From: Cryptomeria japonica
Lineage: Eukaryota > Streptophyta > Pinopsida > Cupressales > Cupressaceae
NCBI RefSeq assembly: GCF_030272615.1
Contig: NC_081414.1
Location: forward strand, 311,306,664-311,370,663
Direction of reading: 5' to 3'
Length of the DNA: 64,000 bases
Numbering within the stretch: position 1 is the first letter of the stretch; the number at the start of each line of letters is the position of its first letter. The notes beneath the pieces are model-generated. The model made no database searches. It was not told the DNA's origin and was given only the letters and a program-made list of their open reading frames with translations. The position numbers and the translations under genes were made by a program. Below are positions 49,601 to 57,830 of the stretch, piece by piece.

Positions 49601-52600
49601 AGACATACCAGTGCAATCTTCAACATGTATATCACACCATAATGGAAGCACTTTTATCAGATGTAAGATTGTTCTTGATACCCCCATTCAAGGGTTAAGT
49701 GGTAAATCTCAGAAGATTAGGCTTGTTAGGAGACAGAAGGAGGGAAAGAATCAGGCCCTGTGGTTTCCTCCTCCAAAAGGATCTATGAAATTAAATTTTT
49801 ATGGTGTAGCTGTTGAAATATGTAGCTAGAATCGGATTCTAGTTTAAGTTATTCATGTAATTGGGCTGGGCCCCATTGTAACTTGTAATAATAGGGCAGG
49901 CCCTATTTGGGCGTTCAACTTATGCATTATGTAATTGTTATGGGGCAAGACCTATCAAATATGTAGCTTGTAATTAGACCTTGACCTATATAATTGTAAC
50001 GTGTAAAACTCCTGGCATAATATATGCAAGCCGACTTAGGGTTATTGAAGGCATGTGTCACCTATATCTACAAGGTGATTTGAAGACACAATTAATCCAA
50101 CACAAGTGATGTATGTCTGCAAAAAGAACAGCGAACATCCTACTAAACTATCAGCGATTCTTCAAGAAGTCAGTGAACACATTCTGGAGATCAGCGAACA
50201 CAGTCCGAAGGTCAGCGATCATGATTGAAGGTCTGCAATCACAGTCTGAGCTATATTGAGTCAACTTGCTGAGCGAATTCATTTAAGGAGGGCAAATTTA
50301 TAGAGTGAAGTATTTTCAGACTATTGTGCTTAAAGTTTGTTGAAGATCTGCCCCATATGTGATTGAGGTTCAGTCATGTTCTGATCCGAATCCAAGATTC
50401 AGATAAGTCAGTTTGTTTATGCCCTAGGTGGGGAATTTGTACCTGAACATCTTTTGATATTAATATAATCAGAGCTGAATCTTGTTGCTGGGTTTTTCCT
50501 CCAGGAGGGAGGTTTTCCCAGGGTACTGCTGTGCTGTTCTTGTGTTGTTTTGTGCCATTATGTGTTGCATTTTCAGTTTCTGTCATTTACTTTAAATCTG
50601 ATTACTAAAAACAACAGTAGCAAGGGGAAACCCATGGAAGGTGGGAGTAGGTTTCATTATTTGAGATTCAAGTGGAGATATGATCTGTGGAGGATCTTTA
50701 GGGCATTCAAACCAATAATGGTGCTGAATGGGAAGAAATTCTAGCACTTCTAGGATCTGTGATATAGCAAAATATTCCAAATTTGATTCTGGAAGGTGAT
50801 TTACAGATAGTGATTAATGCTTATGGTCCATAGTTGAAAAACTCGGACTTGACTATAACTTGGCATACCCGATTTTTTTATGAACTCGGGGCTTGGCAAA
50901 AACTTGGGGAAAAAAACATGGCAATAACTTGACAATTTTATCAGACATTTTAAAATACATAATTTTTTAAAAACTATTCCTCAAAAATACACATTACTAA
51001 ATTTGTAGAACATATGACCAATTTCCATGATATATAAATCAAAATTAGAGTTTAATACTTATTACTGACCAAAAAACAAATTCAACCTTTAAATAAGTTA
51101 CAATGTCACTTCCATTAGCCATATCATATGTAAAAGTTACCTTATCTAAAGAGTTATATAACATCTAAGTCAACATGCTCAAGAGTTATATCCCAATTCC
51201 ATGTCACACCTTCCTTGTAATTAAGTTTCTTAATTGGCAAGAGATCCCAATGACTAACGGGGATTTGTGTGTTTAGACCCTAATGGGGTTGAGAGGCAGT
51301 GCCCCTCATGGGGGTCTAGGGGCAATACCCCTAGTGAGGTCAAGGGGCAACACCCCTTGTGGGAGTTATGGGGTCAAGGGGCAACACCCCTTGTGGGAGT
51401 TATGGGGTCAAGGGGCAGCACCCTTGGTGCATTCCCTATTGCAATACAAGATGGGGTTAAGGGGTGAAGTCCCTGCCACCAAACCCAAATTAAGGCCTTG
51501 AAACCATACAAACCTTCATGGCATAACCGTTTTCACAATTTTATCACTTAAGGGCAAAATTATGTGTTTGGCATTTTTTTGTTTATAAAAATGTTTTAAA
51601 AATAATATAAAATTATTCTTGAAAATTTGAAATTTGCCTCCATGAATAAGAAGTTGGAAAAGTATGTGCATCATAACATCTATCAACACAAAGAATATTA
51701 GAAAAAAATAATGAGGAAAACCTATGATTCATGTTTGAAATTGCGTTCCAAATTGTTAGTTGTTGTGTGCCTTAAATTACCACCTGTGTGCAAAAATGAA
51801 GTGAAAATTGCATTTTTTTGACTGTAGGGAAGAAAAAAGTTTTTATATGGATTTGGACAAGTTATCAACACAAAAAACGTGATTTATTCCGTTGTCTCTT
51901 TTACAGAAACGTGTTGGTGAGTAGCTTGCCTGGCAATGCTGGAAATAAGTAACACCCTGATTGATGATTGATTGGACAAAGAGGGGCCAATAGCTCAGTT
52001 GATAGAGCAGTCAACAGCAAATGGAAGATCCTAGATTCAAGTCGTAGCTGGTCGATATGATCTATAGCTTAACATGTGGTATTAGAGCCAGTCTATACAA
52101 GTGCTTAAGGGAGGGTGATGAAATAATTTATAAACCACACTTGGACCAACGATAGGATGGCCAAAGAGGGGCCAACAGATTAGTTGGTAGAGCACTCCAA
52201 CAGAAAATAAAAGGTCCTAGGTTTGAGTCCTAGCTGGTCCATATGAGCTGTAGCTCAACAAGCAATTTGGCTGGCAAGTACTTAAGGAGGTTTGCAACTG
52301 TGCTATGATAAGGGATGTAGTCCAAATTGGAAGCTGCATAGATATGTAGAAGAAGTAATAGGAACCAGGGATGAGTTTATCAACATTTAGTGTGTGCATT
52401 ATAGAAGGAATAATTATGAGGTGATCGATTATTTGGCTAATGAAGGGATTAGAAAGACCTGATTTTGGCTGTAGATAGTCATAGTGTTGGTAGTTGGTCC
52501 AATTTGGAAAAGTTATATGAAAAACCATTTCAAATTAGTGGGTAGTTCTAATTTGATAAAGTGGGAGGCTTATGGTGATTTACTAGAGTTGGCTGGGGCG

Positions 52601-55600
52601 CAAGGGTGGTGTAAGGACGATTGGTAATTGTCATGGTGTGCAGCTAAGACCTGGTGAATTGGTGGTAGATGTTGGCAGATGCTGATTTATTCACATGTTG
52701 CGAGTATTGATGTTACAGGGTGTTTGTGAGAATGGTGAGAAGTAGCGTGGGAAAAATGTGGATTGTAGTGAGGAAGCTACAATAGATATTTCTTCAAAGA
52801 AGCAAGAGGGAGTGGTGCCATGAAAGAGCTAAGTTTCTAATAAGAGATTGTGATGCATTTTTGTGGGTTATGACCATGCTCAACTAGGCATTGTGAAGGG
52901 GATTTTGGGAGAACATTTTATAGTGAGTAGGAGATCTAAAGCAGCAATTAGAGGGGACTTTAGAACAAACTTGGCCTTTTTTTTGGTTCTAGGAATGTTT
53001 GTTAGGCCGTGGCTTCTCTAGATGTTGTTGTTGGACTTGTTTATAGGATTGATGATGAAGAATACTGATGTGGATGCACTTAAGATTTCAAACCATTAGT
53101 GTTAGAGGAAGGGGGCTAGGCCTCAACGCTTGCATTGTGCATGGCTGAAATTGCATGGTGGAAGTTAGTGTTGTGGGCATTTTATAATCTAGGGTGCATT
53201 TTGGCAGTGCCATGTGCATCATTTCAGGGGTTGGTTAGAAGTGGGGAATGATTACATCATTCCTCACTTTTATGGACCCTCTTCATAGAGCATGCTGGTT
53301 GAAAGAAATATCCTATGGGGTCTAGTTCCTATCTTTGTCTAGTCCTCGATGTTGTAGACCTGCAATTGAGATGGAGTCGTGTTGGAAGAGTTCATAGATT
53401 TGGGTCATTATGCATAGGAGTCTCATCAGAGATGGGGTGTGGTATGATGTACAAATGGGGGATATTTTTTTGTGACTTTGGCAGTTTCTGTTTTTTGGAT
53501 GTGGTGGTGTTCAGTTGGTGGTATTGTGTTAGAAGGTATTTTGTTAGGGTTTCGTAAGATTGTAAGGCTTTTTGGCTTCCCTAATTTTTGGTAGGCTCTT
53601 TCCATATGTAGGCATTAGCATCTGTTATAGCTAATAGTTACATTTTACCATCTTCAATCTCTGTGTTTCAAATTAAGCATTGAAGGGCGGGGGCCCATAT
53701 AGAACATCCCTTTCTAAGTCTGAAAAAAAAACATTGTTAGAATTTGGGTGTTAATGTCATACATCGCCACATAGAACTTACATGGTTGTCATTTATTTCC
53801 CATGTTTTTTCATTAGCTATAATTAGTTGAGATATGGGGAACTTGATAATTTTATAATTCTCTTGTGGAACAATGCAAAATATTATGACATCATCAGAGG
53901 CATTCAGATGAGTTATTCATAATGAAAACAATGTAAATTTGGAGTGATGCACACTTCAATTGAAAAGGGGTTGGGTAATCAATGCTAGTATTTTTTATTT
54001 TTGGAAACTAATTGAGCTGCATGTTTAAGGTTTCACTAGAGGTTGTTCAATATAATAAAAAAGGTTTCACTAGAGGCATTTGGTGGATTTAATTTTTGAA
54101 CAATTGAAGAATGGCCAAGAAATTTATCCATTAAGCATGTTAGAGATTCAAACATTGGCAAGTCTTATTTTCGGATTCTTTATGTTAGAATTGTATTTCA
54201 TTGTAGATAATAATTGACATGAATCTGAGTGAAGAAAGATACCATAATTGACATGAATCTGAGTGAAGAAAGATACCATATAAGTTAGTCTAAATCTAAC
54301 TGTGGATTATAATTTATAGAAGGATGAGATGAGAAGAAGAGAACGGATTATCTTCATCTTGTTTTGCAGGAACTAGTTGACTGCACCGAGTGAGCAAAAA
54401 ATGCAAGTATTGTGGGAATTGAAGGAAAGCTTTCTTGTTTCTCTTCTTAATACTGACAGCTCTACTAATTGCATATTTCTGTTATCTTCTCTAGTGTCTC
54501 AATTAGCATGATTTTTTGTGATGGAATCTTCTTTATTATTCTCTCCTTTACTCAAAGACATTTACCAAACTTCTTGCATGCTTTTGTGCTTGAGATTATG
54601 GTTGGTTTGTGAAGTAAATAGAGCACACACACATTCTTTGTACACGCTAATATCCCTGATTTCAGAATGGTTGTGGATCCAATTTTTAGCCGGGGAAGTT
54701 ATTCCTGGTTGCATGGAATGACAGTGGGATTTATAATCATATTCCTGTAAGTTATTGTGTCTGAATGCCATGTGATTGTTGTGGGACCCTTGGTTGAATG
54801 AAACTTAGTTATATATACTTTTCCTGCAATTAATTGTAACTTTTTCTGTAAGCATATCTGAGAAATCACTGGTCTGGCCAAAAGATTTTTTCTTTTTATT
54901 TGTGTGAATTTTTGTGAACAGAGCTTCACTTGATTACATAGGCTTCATAGTTTAATTTGGTATTTGTTTAGAGAAAATTATATGAGATGATTAGGATAAT
55001 GTTGCTGGAGGTGCTTTTTATTATTTTGTGAAATGTAACTTTAATGCTGAATGTTTTTCTTGTTCTGCAAATCCTTAGCTTGGTCCTTTATTTTGATACT
55101 AACAGAATTTTTAATCTATTTACTGCTTTGCTTATGACATTTTATTATTTATGCAAGATGGTTAATGCAAATTGCCTCTTGACTTTCAGAAGGAAAAGCA
55201 CAAGGACAAAAAGAGAAGAAGAGAGAAGGAGGACAAGGAAAAAAAAGAGGACAGAGAAAAAAAAGACAAGGATAAAAGCAAGGAGAAACGCAAAGAAAAG
55301 AAGTCCAAGGATCACAAAGATAAGAATAAAGACAGGGATAGGGACAAAGAAGGAGAGAAGGACCGAGTCAAGGACAAGAACATAGAGGACCGAGTCAAGG
55401 ACAAGAACATAGATGAGAAGAAGATCGGAGAGAAGGACATATTGCAGAAGGATGCCAATGAGAAGAGAAGTGATGAAAGGGATAGGCACAAGGACAAAAA
55501 TATACTTGAAACACAGATTAGAGATAAGGACAGGCCAAAGGACAAGATCCTTGATGGAAGGACTGGAGAAAAGGAGAGGCCCAAGGACAAGATTGTTGAT

Positions 55601-57255
55601 GGAAGGAATGGAGAAAAGGATAGGCCGAAGGACAAGATTGTTGATGGAAGGAATGGAGAAAAGGATAGGCCGAAGGACAAGATCGTTGATGGAAGGACTG
55701 GAGAAAAGGACAGAGTGAAGGACAAGAGTGTTGATGGAAGAACTGGGGAAAAGGACAGGCCTAAGGACAGGATCAGCGATGAAAAGACAGGAGACAAGGA
55801 TAGGCTCAAAGAAAAAGGCAAGGATGAAGCAAAGGTGGGAGAAAAGGACAGGCCCAAGGATAAGGAAAGGGATGAATCCAAGGTTGCAGAGAAGGAAAGT
55901 AACAAGGATAAGGTCAGAGATGAGAAGAAAGTCGGTGGAAAAGAAAGAAGCAAGGATAAGGAAAAAGATGAAAAGAAGAAAGACAAGGGCAAGGATAAGG
56001 ATAGAAATGAAAAGAAGAAGAGAGAAAAGGACAGAAACAAAGTTAAGGAGAAGAATGGAGAAAAAGAGAAACTCAGGAACAGAGATAAAGAAAAAGAGAC
56101 AGAAAAAGAGAAGGAAAAACTGAAAGAAAAGGAGAGAGACAAAGAGAAGGAAAGATTGAAAGAGAAGGAGAGAGACAAAGAGAAGGAAATACTGAAAGAA
56201 AAGGAGAGAGACAAAGACAAGGCCAGTGAAAAGGATAGCTTTAAGGACAAGGAGAAAGACAGGGAAAAGCATGTAAACAAGGAGGACAAAGAGCAAGAGA
56301 AGGTCAAACAACTGGCACCAGAGAAACTCAAGTTAAGAGGCAAAGACGTTGAGAAGGGTAAGGAGAAGAACACAATGAAGGATACCGAAAATGACAAGAA
56401 CAAGGAGACAATTCTTGCAAAGAGGAAAGCTATTGATACCAATGGTGATCTGCATGGTGAGTCATTTAATTTTGTTTATATTATTGTATATACAAATAGC
56501 TTCATGCTAGAGATTCTTTGTTTGTATCTATTGCCCAAGCTCTGTTCCAGTTGTTGGTATCATACATAGTGAGGCATTTGCACAATGCACAGGTCACTAT
56601 TTATGTTGGAAACTGCAGAAACAATGGTCTATCTTTTTCCATATGTAATTTATTGACCAAGTTGAATGTCTCTGCTTTAACAATTATGAAATAAGAAATT
56701 GGGCTTTGGATCGCCTTGCCTGTGCTTACAGACAATGACAAAAGGCCCGGTAAGCTTCCCCGAACTGCAGTTTCAAGTGATACCTACAAAGAGAATGGCA
56801 GAAGAATCCCAGAAGCAAAGGAGGTTGCCGTTCAGCCTGTACCTGACCGAAGGAGTGGAGCAGCTGACAACACTGGTATTGAACAACGTGTTGACAGCAG
56901 AAATTGCCCGCCCTCATTATACAATAAAGATGGGGAAAGTAATGGCAAAGTAGTCAGTCAGTTGTATTCAGTTTCTCTGAAGCCTTCAATTAGTAGTCAT
57001 ATGGAGGCTGGTCACAGCAGTCCTAATAGAAATAAGCATGATAATGATTTGCAAGATCTAAGACATACTCTCAATTTTCCTGTTAAGGAAGCTTGGTCAG
57101 ATGTTGATGACCAGGCATGGCTCTTTGATACTAGTCTCCAGTTAAAGCCTAAGGCTATATCGGAGGCTGACAGAGGAATTCCTCTGGTATGGTCAGAGGC
57201 ATTGCACTTAAAATCAGTTGACATACATGCATTGCCATTTGTCACTCCTTACTGA
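25546..57255 (+). CDS. Lys/Glu/Asp-rich plant nuclear-type protein (myb-like protein X-like), 622 aa, three coding exons
   Basis: The join is 25546-25623, 55190-56456, 56732-57255. Exon 1 starts MSRCFPFPPPGYEKK, the conserved N-terminus of a plant family usually annotated as myb-like protein X or uncharacterised. It ends phase 0 at AAG/GTTTG. The exon 2 acceptor (TTTCAG at 55184-55189) resumes in phase 0 with KEKHKDKKRRREKE. The exon 2 donor is G/GTGAGT at 56456, phase 1. The exon 3 acceptor (CTTACAG) completes a GAC codon. The total is 1869 nt with no internal stop. About 420 residues are Lys/Glu/Asp/Arg-rich and probably disordered. The C-terminus (WSDVDDQAWLF, then VWSEALHLKSVDIHALPFV) is the family's conserved tail. 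No myb domain is visible, so the annotated name is only a label and the function is unknown. Nuclear location is likely from composition. Confidence 0.82.
26452..26510 (+). repeat. Possible tRNA-derived SINE fragment
   Basis: A box A-like GTGGTTGAATGC (26461-26472) is followed at tRNA-like spacing by the box B-like GGTTCAAGTC (26488-26497). No poly(A) tail or target duplication was found. Confidence 0.35.
30146..30331. repeat. Two-copy tandem duplication, about 93 bp
   Basis: Copies at 30146-30240 and 30241-30331 share CTTGAACTTG...GCATTAAATAACGTTGGC...TGAATTCATGTTAACT with a few changes. They sit just after a C-rich run (30130-30140). Confidence 0.85.
31403..31983 (-). mobile_element. Solo LTR, probably Copia (581 bp)
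   Basis: The sequence runs TGTTTG...CAACA and is flanked by a perfect AGTAA duplication (31398-31402 and 31984-31988). On the minus strand the 3' part has TTTTTCTCCCTC...GGGTTTTCTCAGGGTA, the hairpin-like block seen near the end of many plant Copia LTRs. No PBS, PPT or internal region is present, so it is a recombination remnant. Confidence 0.75.
32424..32739 (+). repeat. Dispersed repeat, copy 1 (about 316 bp)
   Basis: It shares GGATCATGGGAAGTGTGAG, a TTGTTTGGAGATAGTGGATGA block and a GTGAGCTATG...CATCCTAG end with 42508-42790, in the same orientation. It may be an LTR fragment. A weakly PBS-like GGTATAAGAATTG follows near 32755, but I cannot confirm it. Confidence 0.6.
33788..34277 (+). 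repeat. Left LTR of the decayed gypsy element
   Basis: It aligns with 39376-40003: AACTTG...GCATG, CATCACC..CCTACATGTAT, a shared TAGCTAGCT-AGTGGTAGA block and CTATTGCATGATAAAAC. The right edge is set by the PBS. The left edge is where similarity fades, uncertain by about 15 bp. Confidence 0.7.
34279..34290 (+). promoter_or_regulatory. Primer-binding site (initiator-Met type) of the gypsy element
   Basis: TGGTATCAAAGC differs by one base from the common plant PBS TGGTATCAGAGC, which is complementary to the 3' end of initiator tRNA-Met. Confidence 0.8.
35890..38900 (+). pseudogene. Gypsy pol remnants: RT, RNase H, integrase
   Basis: RT blocks: WWLQINYKALNKITVKN (about 36125), KFGYHLVLVE, EGLFE-stop-LVMHFGFTNAPTTFM (about 36310-36370), catalytic YLDDILIF (about 36420), FANFYRRFILGFFH (about 36680). 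Beyond the inserted element, FDKEFYAIVKTCKQWKHYVL (about 38000-38060) is RNase H. The region 38540-38640 (CMYVVVDWFPK) matches the integrase core. Many stops and shifts show long decay. The order and motif style fit a chromovirus-type element. Confidence 0.78.
36791..37784. mobile_element. Non-autonomous MULE-like element 1 (994 bp)
   Basis: It splits the gypsy pol frame and is flanked by an 11-bp duplication ATAGAAAGCAT (36780-36790 and 37785-37795). The gypsy reading frame continues across it (TQIES/IQEIEMQ). The ends carry repeated ACTCG/CTTGGC words, and the right end CGAGTCTTGCAACTTTG is shared with the element at 50828-52302. A duplication of 9-11 bp suggests Mutator-like. There is no coding content; a GA-rich tract lies at 37235-37345. 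Confidence 0.65.
39376..40003 (+). repeat. Right LTR of the decayed gypsy element, with internal duplication
   Basis: It begins TGTGATAACG and ends GGCCTTGGATCA. Compared with the left LTR it carries one extra copy of a segment of about 120 bp (39600-39720 and about 39728-39850), each with TAGCTAGCTTAGTGGTAGA and CTATTGCATGATAAAAC. Confidence 0.7.
40020..41145 (+). pseudogene. Gypsy gag zinc-finger and aspartic protease fragment
   Basis: A gag-like zinc region (CNHCDVNDYMDETCWKVH, about 40075-40130) is followed, after an interruption, by a retroviral-type protease: VDALFDSCSQASIVTQELVE (about 40690-40745; DSC at the active site where DSG is usual), LDVCE/VVF and ENKYHLVK (about 40970). RT and later domains are absent. 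It abuts the right LTR of the gypsy element but does not belong to its internal order, so it is a separate truncated element. Confidence 0.65.
40165..40505 (+). mobile_element. Possible 5'-truncated LINE 3' end inside the gag fragment
   Basis: The stretch between the zinc region and the protease ends with CTGGGCAAGGGCCTCTATTGATCCC. This resembles the GGGC..GGGCC 3' tail of the LINE ending at 53731. There is no poly(A) and no clear target duplication. Confidence 0.35.
41449..42352. mobile_element. Non-autonomous hAT-like element 1 (904 bp)
   Basis: The inverted ends CATTGTTCCATGG and TGGAACATTG are flanked by near-identical 8-bp duplications GTATCTTC (41441-41448) and GTATTTTC (42353-42360). 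An 8-bp target and CA-starting termini are hAT features. There is no transposase. The right third is duplicated in tandem: about 41980-42165 and 42166-42352 share GAGGTGGGG-TGCCTCAGAAAAATCC through GTGGAACATTG. Confidence 0.72.
42508..42790 (+). repeat. Dispersed repeat, copy 2
   Basis: Homologous to 32424-32739 in the same orientation, about 10 kb away. It starts GGATCATGGGAAGTGTGAG and ends at CACCCTAG. Its class is not established; it may be a solo LTR fragment. Confidence 0.6.
43647..44428. mobile_element. Non-autonomous hAT element 2 (782 bp)
   Basis: The inverted ends CAATGTTCCACGGG and CCCGTGGAACACTG are flanked by a perfect 8-bp duplication CTTTTTAG (43639-43646 and 44429-44436). Both subterminal regions are strikingly GC-rich (GTCCCC/GGGGAC words) in an AT-rich intron. 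An internal palindromic GGGGCGCTGCCCC lies near 44015-44030. It encodes no transposase; open frames on either strand are by-products of base composition. Confidence 0.85.
44437..49689. other. Intron 1 stretch with nothing recognised
   Basis: AT-rich sequence with stops in all frames. A short hAT-like GATGTTCCACTC block lies near 45450. Minus-strand open frames at 45518-45856 and 47217-47522 show no motif or coding-like conservation that I can recognise. Confidence 0.5.
49811..50616 (+). mobile_element. Copia-type solo LTR (806 bp)
   Basis: The sequence runs TGTTGAAATA...AAAACAACA with a perfect GTAGC duplication (49806-49810 and 50617-50621). Near the end, GGGTTTTTCCTCCAGGAGG and TTTTCCCAGGGTA form the typical Copia LTR block. 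It sits inside the LINE RNase H and is younger than that LINE. Confidence 0.85.
51983..52056 (+). repeat. tRNA-like sequence in TRIM LTR1
   Basis: Box A TAGCTCAGTTGATAGAGC (51991-52008) gives an intact GCTC/GAGC D-stem. Box B is GATTCAAGTC (52034-52043). The T-stem is decayed at two positions. It is a pseudo-tRNA, not a working gene. Confidence 0.7.
52116..52260 (+). repeat. TRIM LTR2 with tRNA-like sequence (52168-52241)
   Basis: The acceptor stem is GGGCCA (52169-52174) with TGGTCC (52235-52240). The T-arm CTAGG-TTTGAGT-CCTAG (52217-52233) is perfect with a 7-nt loop, and GGTTTGAGTCC is the box B. The D-stem is decayed here but intact in LTR1. A CCA-like end (TCCA) follows the acceptor. 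Confidence 0.68.
53732..55189. other. End of intron 1
   Basis: No gene or element is recognised, apart from a 34-bp perfect tandem duplication at 54210-54243 and 54244-54277. The 3' end is pyrimidine-rich before the acceptor CTTTCAG. Confidence 0.5.
55190..56456 (+). CDS. Host gene exon 2, charged low-complexity exon
   Basis: It encodes about 422 residues, nearly all Lys, Glu, Asp and Arg, starting KEKHKDKKRRREKE. It includes six in-frame 45-bp repeats (55541-55810) and 12-residue EKLKEKERDKEK repeats (about 56110-56225). It ends KRKAIDTNGDLH plus one base before GTGAGT. Long open frames on the minus strand here are mirror images of the repeat composition, not genes. Confidence 0.85.
55541..55810 (+). 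repeat. Coding minisatellite, six 45-bp units
   Basis: The units start at 55541, 55586, 55631, 55676, 55721 and 55766. Each encodes a variant of DKIVDGRNGEKDRPK. Units 2 and 3 are identical, which suggests recent expansion or conversion. Confidence 0.9.
56457..56731 (+). other. Host gene intron 2 (275 bp)
   Basis: It runs from GTGAGT to CTTACAG with phase 1 junctions. The spliced codon is GAC (Asp). Its length is ordinary, in contrast with intron 1. Confidence 0.85.
56732..57255 (+). CDS. Host gene exon 3, conserved C-terminal exon
   Basis: It encodes about 174 residues starting NDKRPGKLPRTAVSS, a Ser/Asn-rich linker, then KEAWSDVDDQAWLFDTS, an LQLKP block and VWSEALHLKSVDIHALPFV ending TPY and TGA. 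The ending is the most conserved part of this plant family. Confidence 0.85.
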
Positions 57256-57830
57256 TATTAGGCTTTCATGTCATCCTCATTATGCTGAGTTTTGAAGTAT
57301 CCATCAAAGTTATGGCATCATCATTTTGGGGTGGGCCTCGTCTCTGTTTTCCCTATTCATCTGCATTTTTGGTGCATCATCTTGTTCAAATGCACTTTTC
57401 TTTCAGGTATCAATTCTTACCTGTCATAGTAAAAGCATACATGGAATCAGCATTTGGAAAACTTGTTCAAGGCAGTTCTCATTCTTTGCATATCTTTTAG
57501 GTTTGTAATTTAAATATTCTCTAAGTAGTCTCTTTGCTAAACATCTTGAAGTTTATTCTTAACCAGCCATCCTTATCAATGAAGTTCTGTTCAGGTCTAA
57601 TTATCATTTAAGTCCACTTTAGTCAGCTTAATTCTTCTGACATAAAGAGTGTATTCTAGTCATCTTAATCGGTTGTAAGAGCCTCAGGTCATCAAGCCAG
57701 ATACAGGCCACTCAATTTTGATCTGTATTCTATAGTCGTAAGCAAAATTGTAATGAGATTTCAAGGCGGAGGGTTCGCCATTCTTTTGTACTGTTCATAA
57801 TATTGGCAATTAATGAATTGATTATAGCTT
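57256..57830 (+). other. Probable 3' UTR of the host gene
   Basis: AT-rich sequence after the stop. The stretch near 57780-57825 (TTTTGTACTGTTCATAATATT) looks like a plant 3' UTR end, but no canonical AATAAA is placed clearly. A 3' UTR intron ending at TTTCAG near 57407 is possible. Confidence 0.35.

Larger units (their letters stand above)
51937..52260 (+). mobile_element. TRIM-like element (324 bp) with tRNA-like LTRs
   Basis: LTR1 51937-52074 and LTR2 52116-52260 each start TG and end AACA. Similarity stops exactly at both outer and inner LTR ends. The PBS TGGTATTAGAGC (52077-52088) lies two bases after LTR1; it is one mismatch from the initiator-Met site. The polypurine run AAGGGAGGG (52107-52115) directly precedes LTR2. 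The flanking 5-mers are GGCAA (51932-51936) and AGCAA (52261-52265). The internal region is only 41 bp. Each LTR contains a segment of about 73 nt with tRNA box A and box B. Confidence 0.68.
50828..52302. mobile_element. MULE-like element 2, carrying a nested TRIM
   Basis: The left end (AGTTGAAAAACTCGG) and right end (GTTTGCAACTGTG) are imperfect inverted copies and match the right end of the element at 36791-37784. The subterminal region repeats AACTCGG/AACTTGG words. The middle has tandem GGGGTCAAGGGGCAACACCCC units (about 51290-51430), also seen in decayed form at 41480-41660. The flanking duplication is imperfect (about GCTTATGGT against CTATGAT). It interrupts the LINE RNase H. Confidence 0.55.
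49690..53731 (+). mobile_element. LINE 3' end: RNase H domain and tail, twice interrupted
   Basis: RNase H begins with ALWFPPPKGSMKLNFYGVA (about 49755-49810; Tyr where the catalytic Asp is expected). It resumes after a solo LTR with a KGNP-like block, GAEWEEILALL (Glu, about 50710) and LILEGDLQIVINA (Asp, about 50790-50820). After a second insertion it ends with PNWKLHRYVEEVIGTRDEF (about 52322) and NNYEVIDYLANEGI (about 52410-52450). The 3' UTR ends GGGCGGGGGCCC...TCTG plus an A9 run (53723-53731). The upstream RT is not recognisable. Confidence 0.72.
25624..55189 (+). other. Host gene intron 1, 29,566 bp
   Basis: It runs from the donor GTTTGT to the acceptor GACTTTCAG. The joined codons keep frame, and both flanking exons belong to the same conserved family. 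It is filled with solo LTRs, a gypsy element, hAT and MULE-like elements, LINE pieces and a TRIM (listed separately). The stretches 25624-26440, 26530-30140, 30332-31400, 44437-49690 and 53732-55189 show no gene that I can recognise. Open frames at 27240-27566, 45518-45856 and 47217-47522 (minus strand) match nothing known to me. Confidence 0.8.

Noticed and set aside
51983-52241. Two functional tRNA genes
   Set aside because: Each copy has decayed stems (T-arm in the first, D-arm in the second), there is no standard anticodon loop, and both lie inside LTR-like repeats. They are tRNA-like, not working tRNA genes.
55145-56442. Two long open frames on the minus strand (388 and 376 codons, Leu/Phe/Ser-rich) looking like membrane proteins
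   Set aside because: They lie exactly opposite the AAG/GAG/GAC-rich host exon. The reverse complement of that composition gives Leu/Phe/Ser without stops. They have no conserved motif and no start context.
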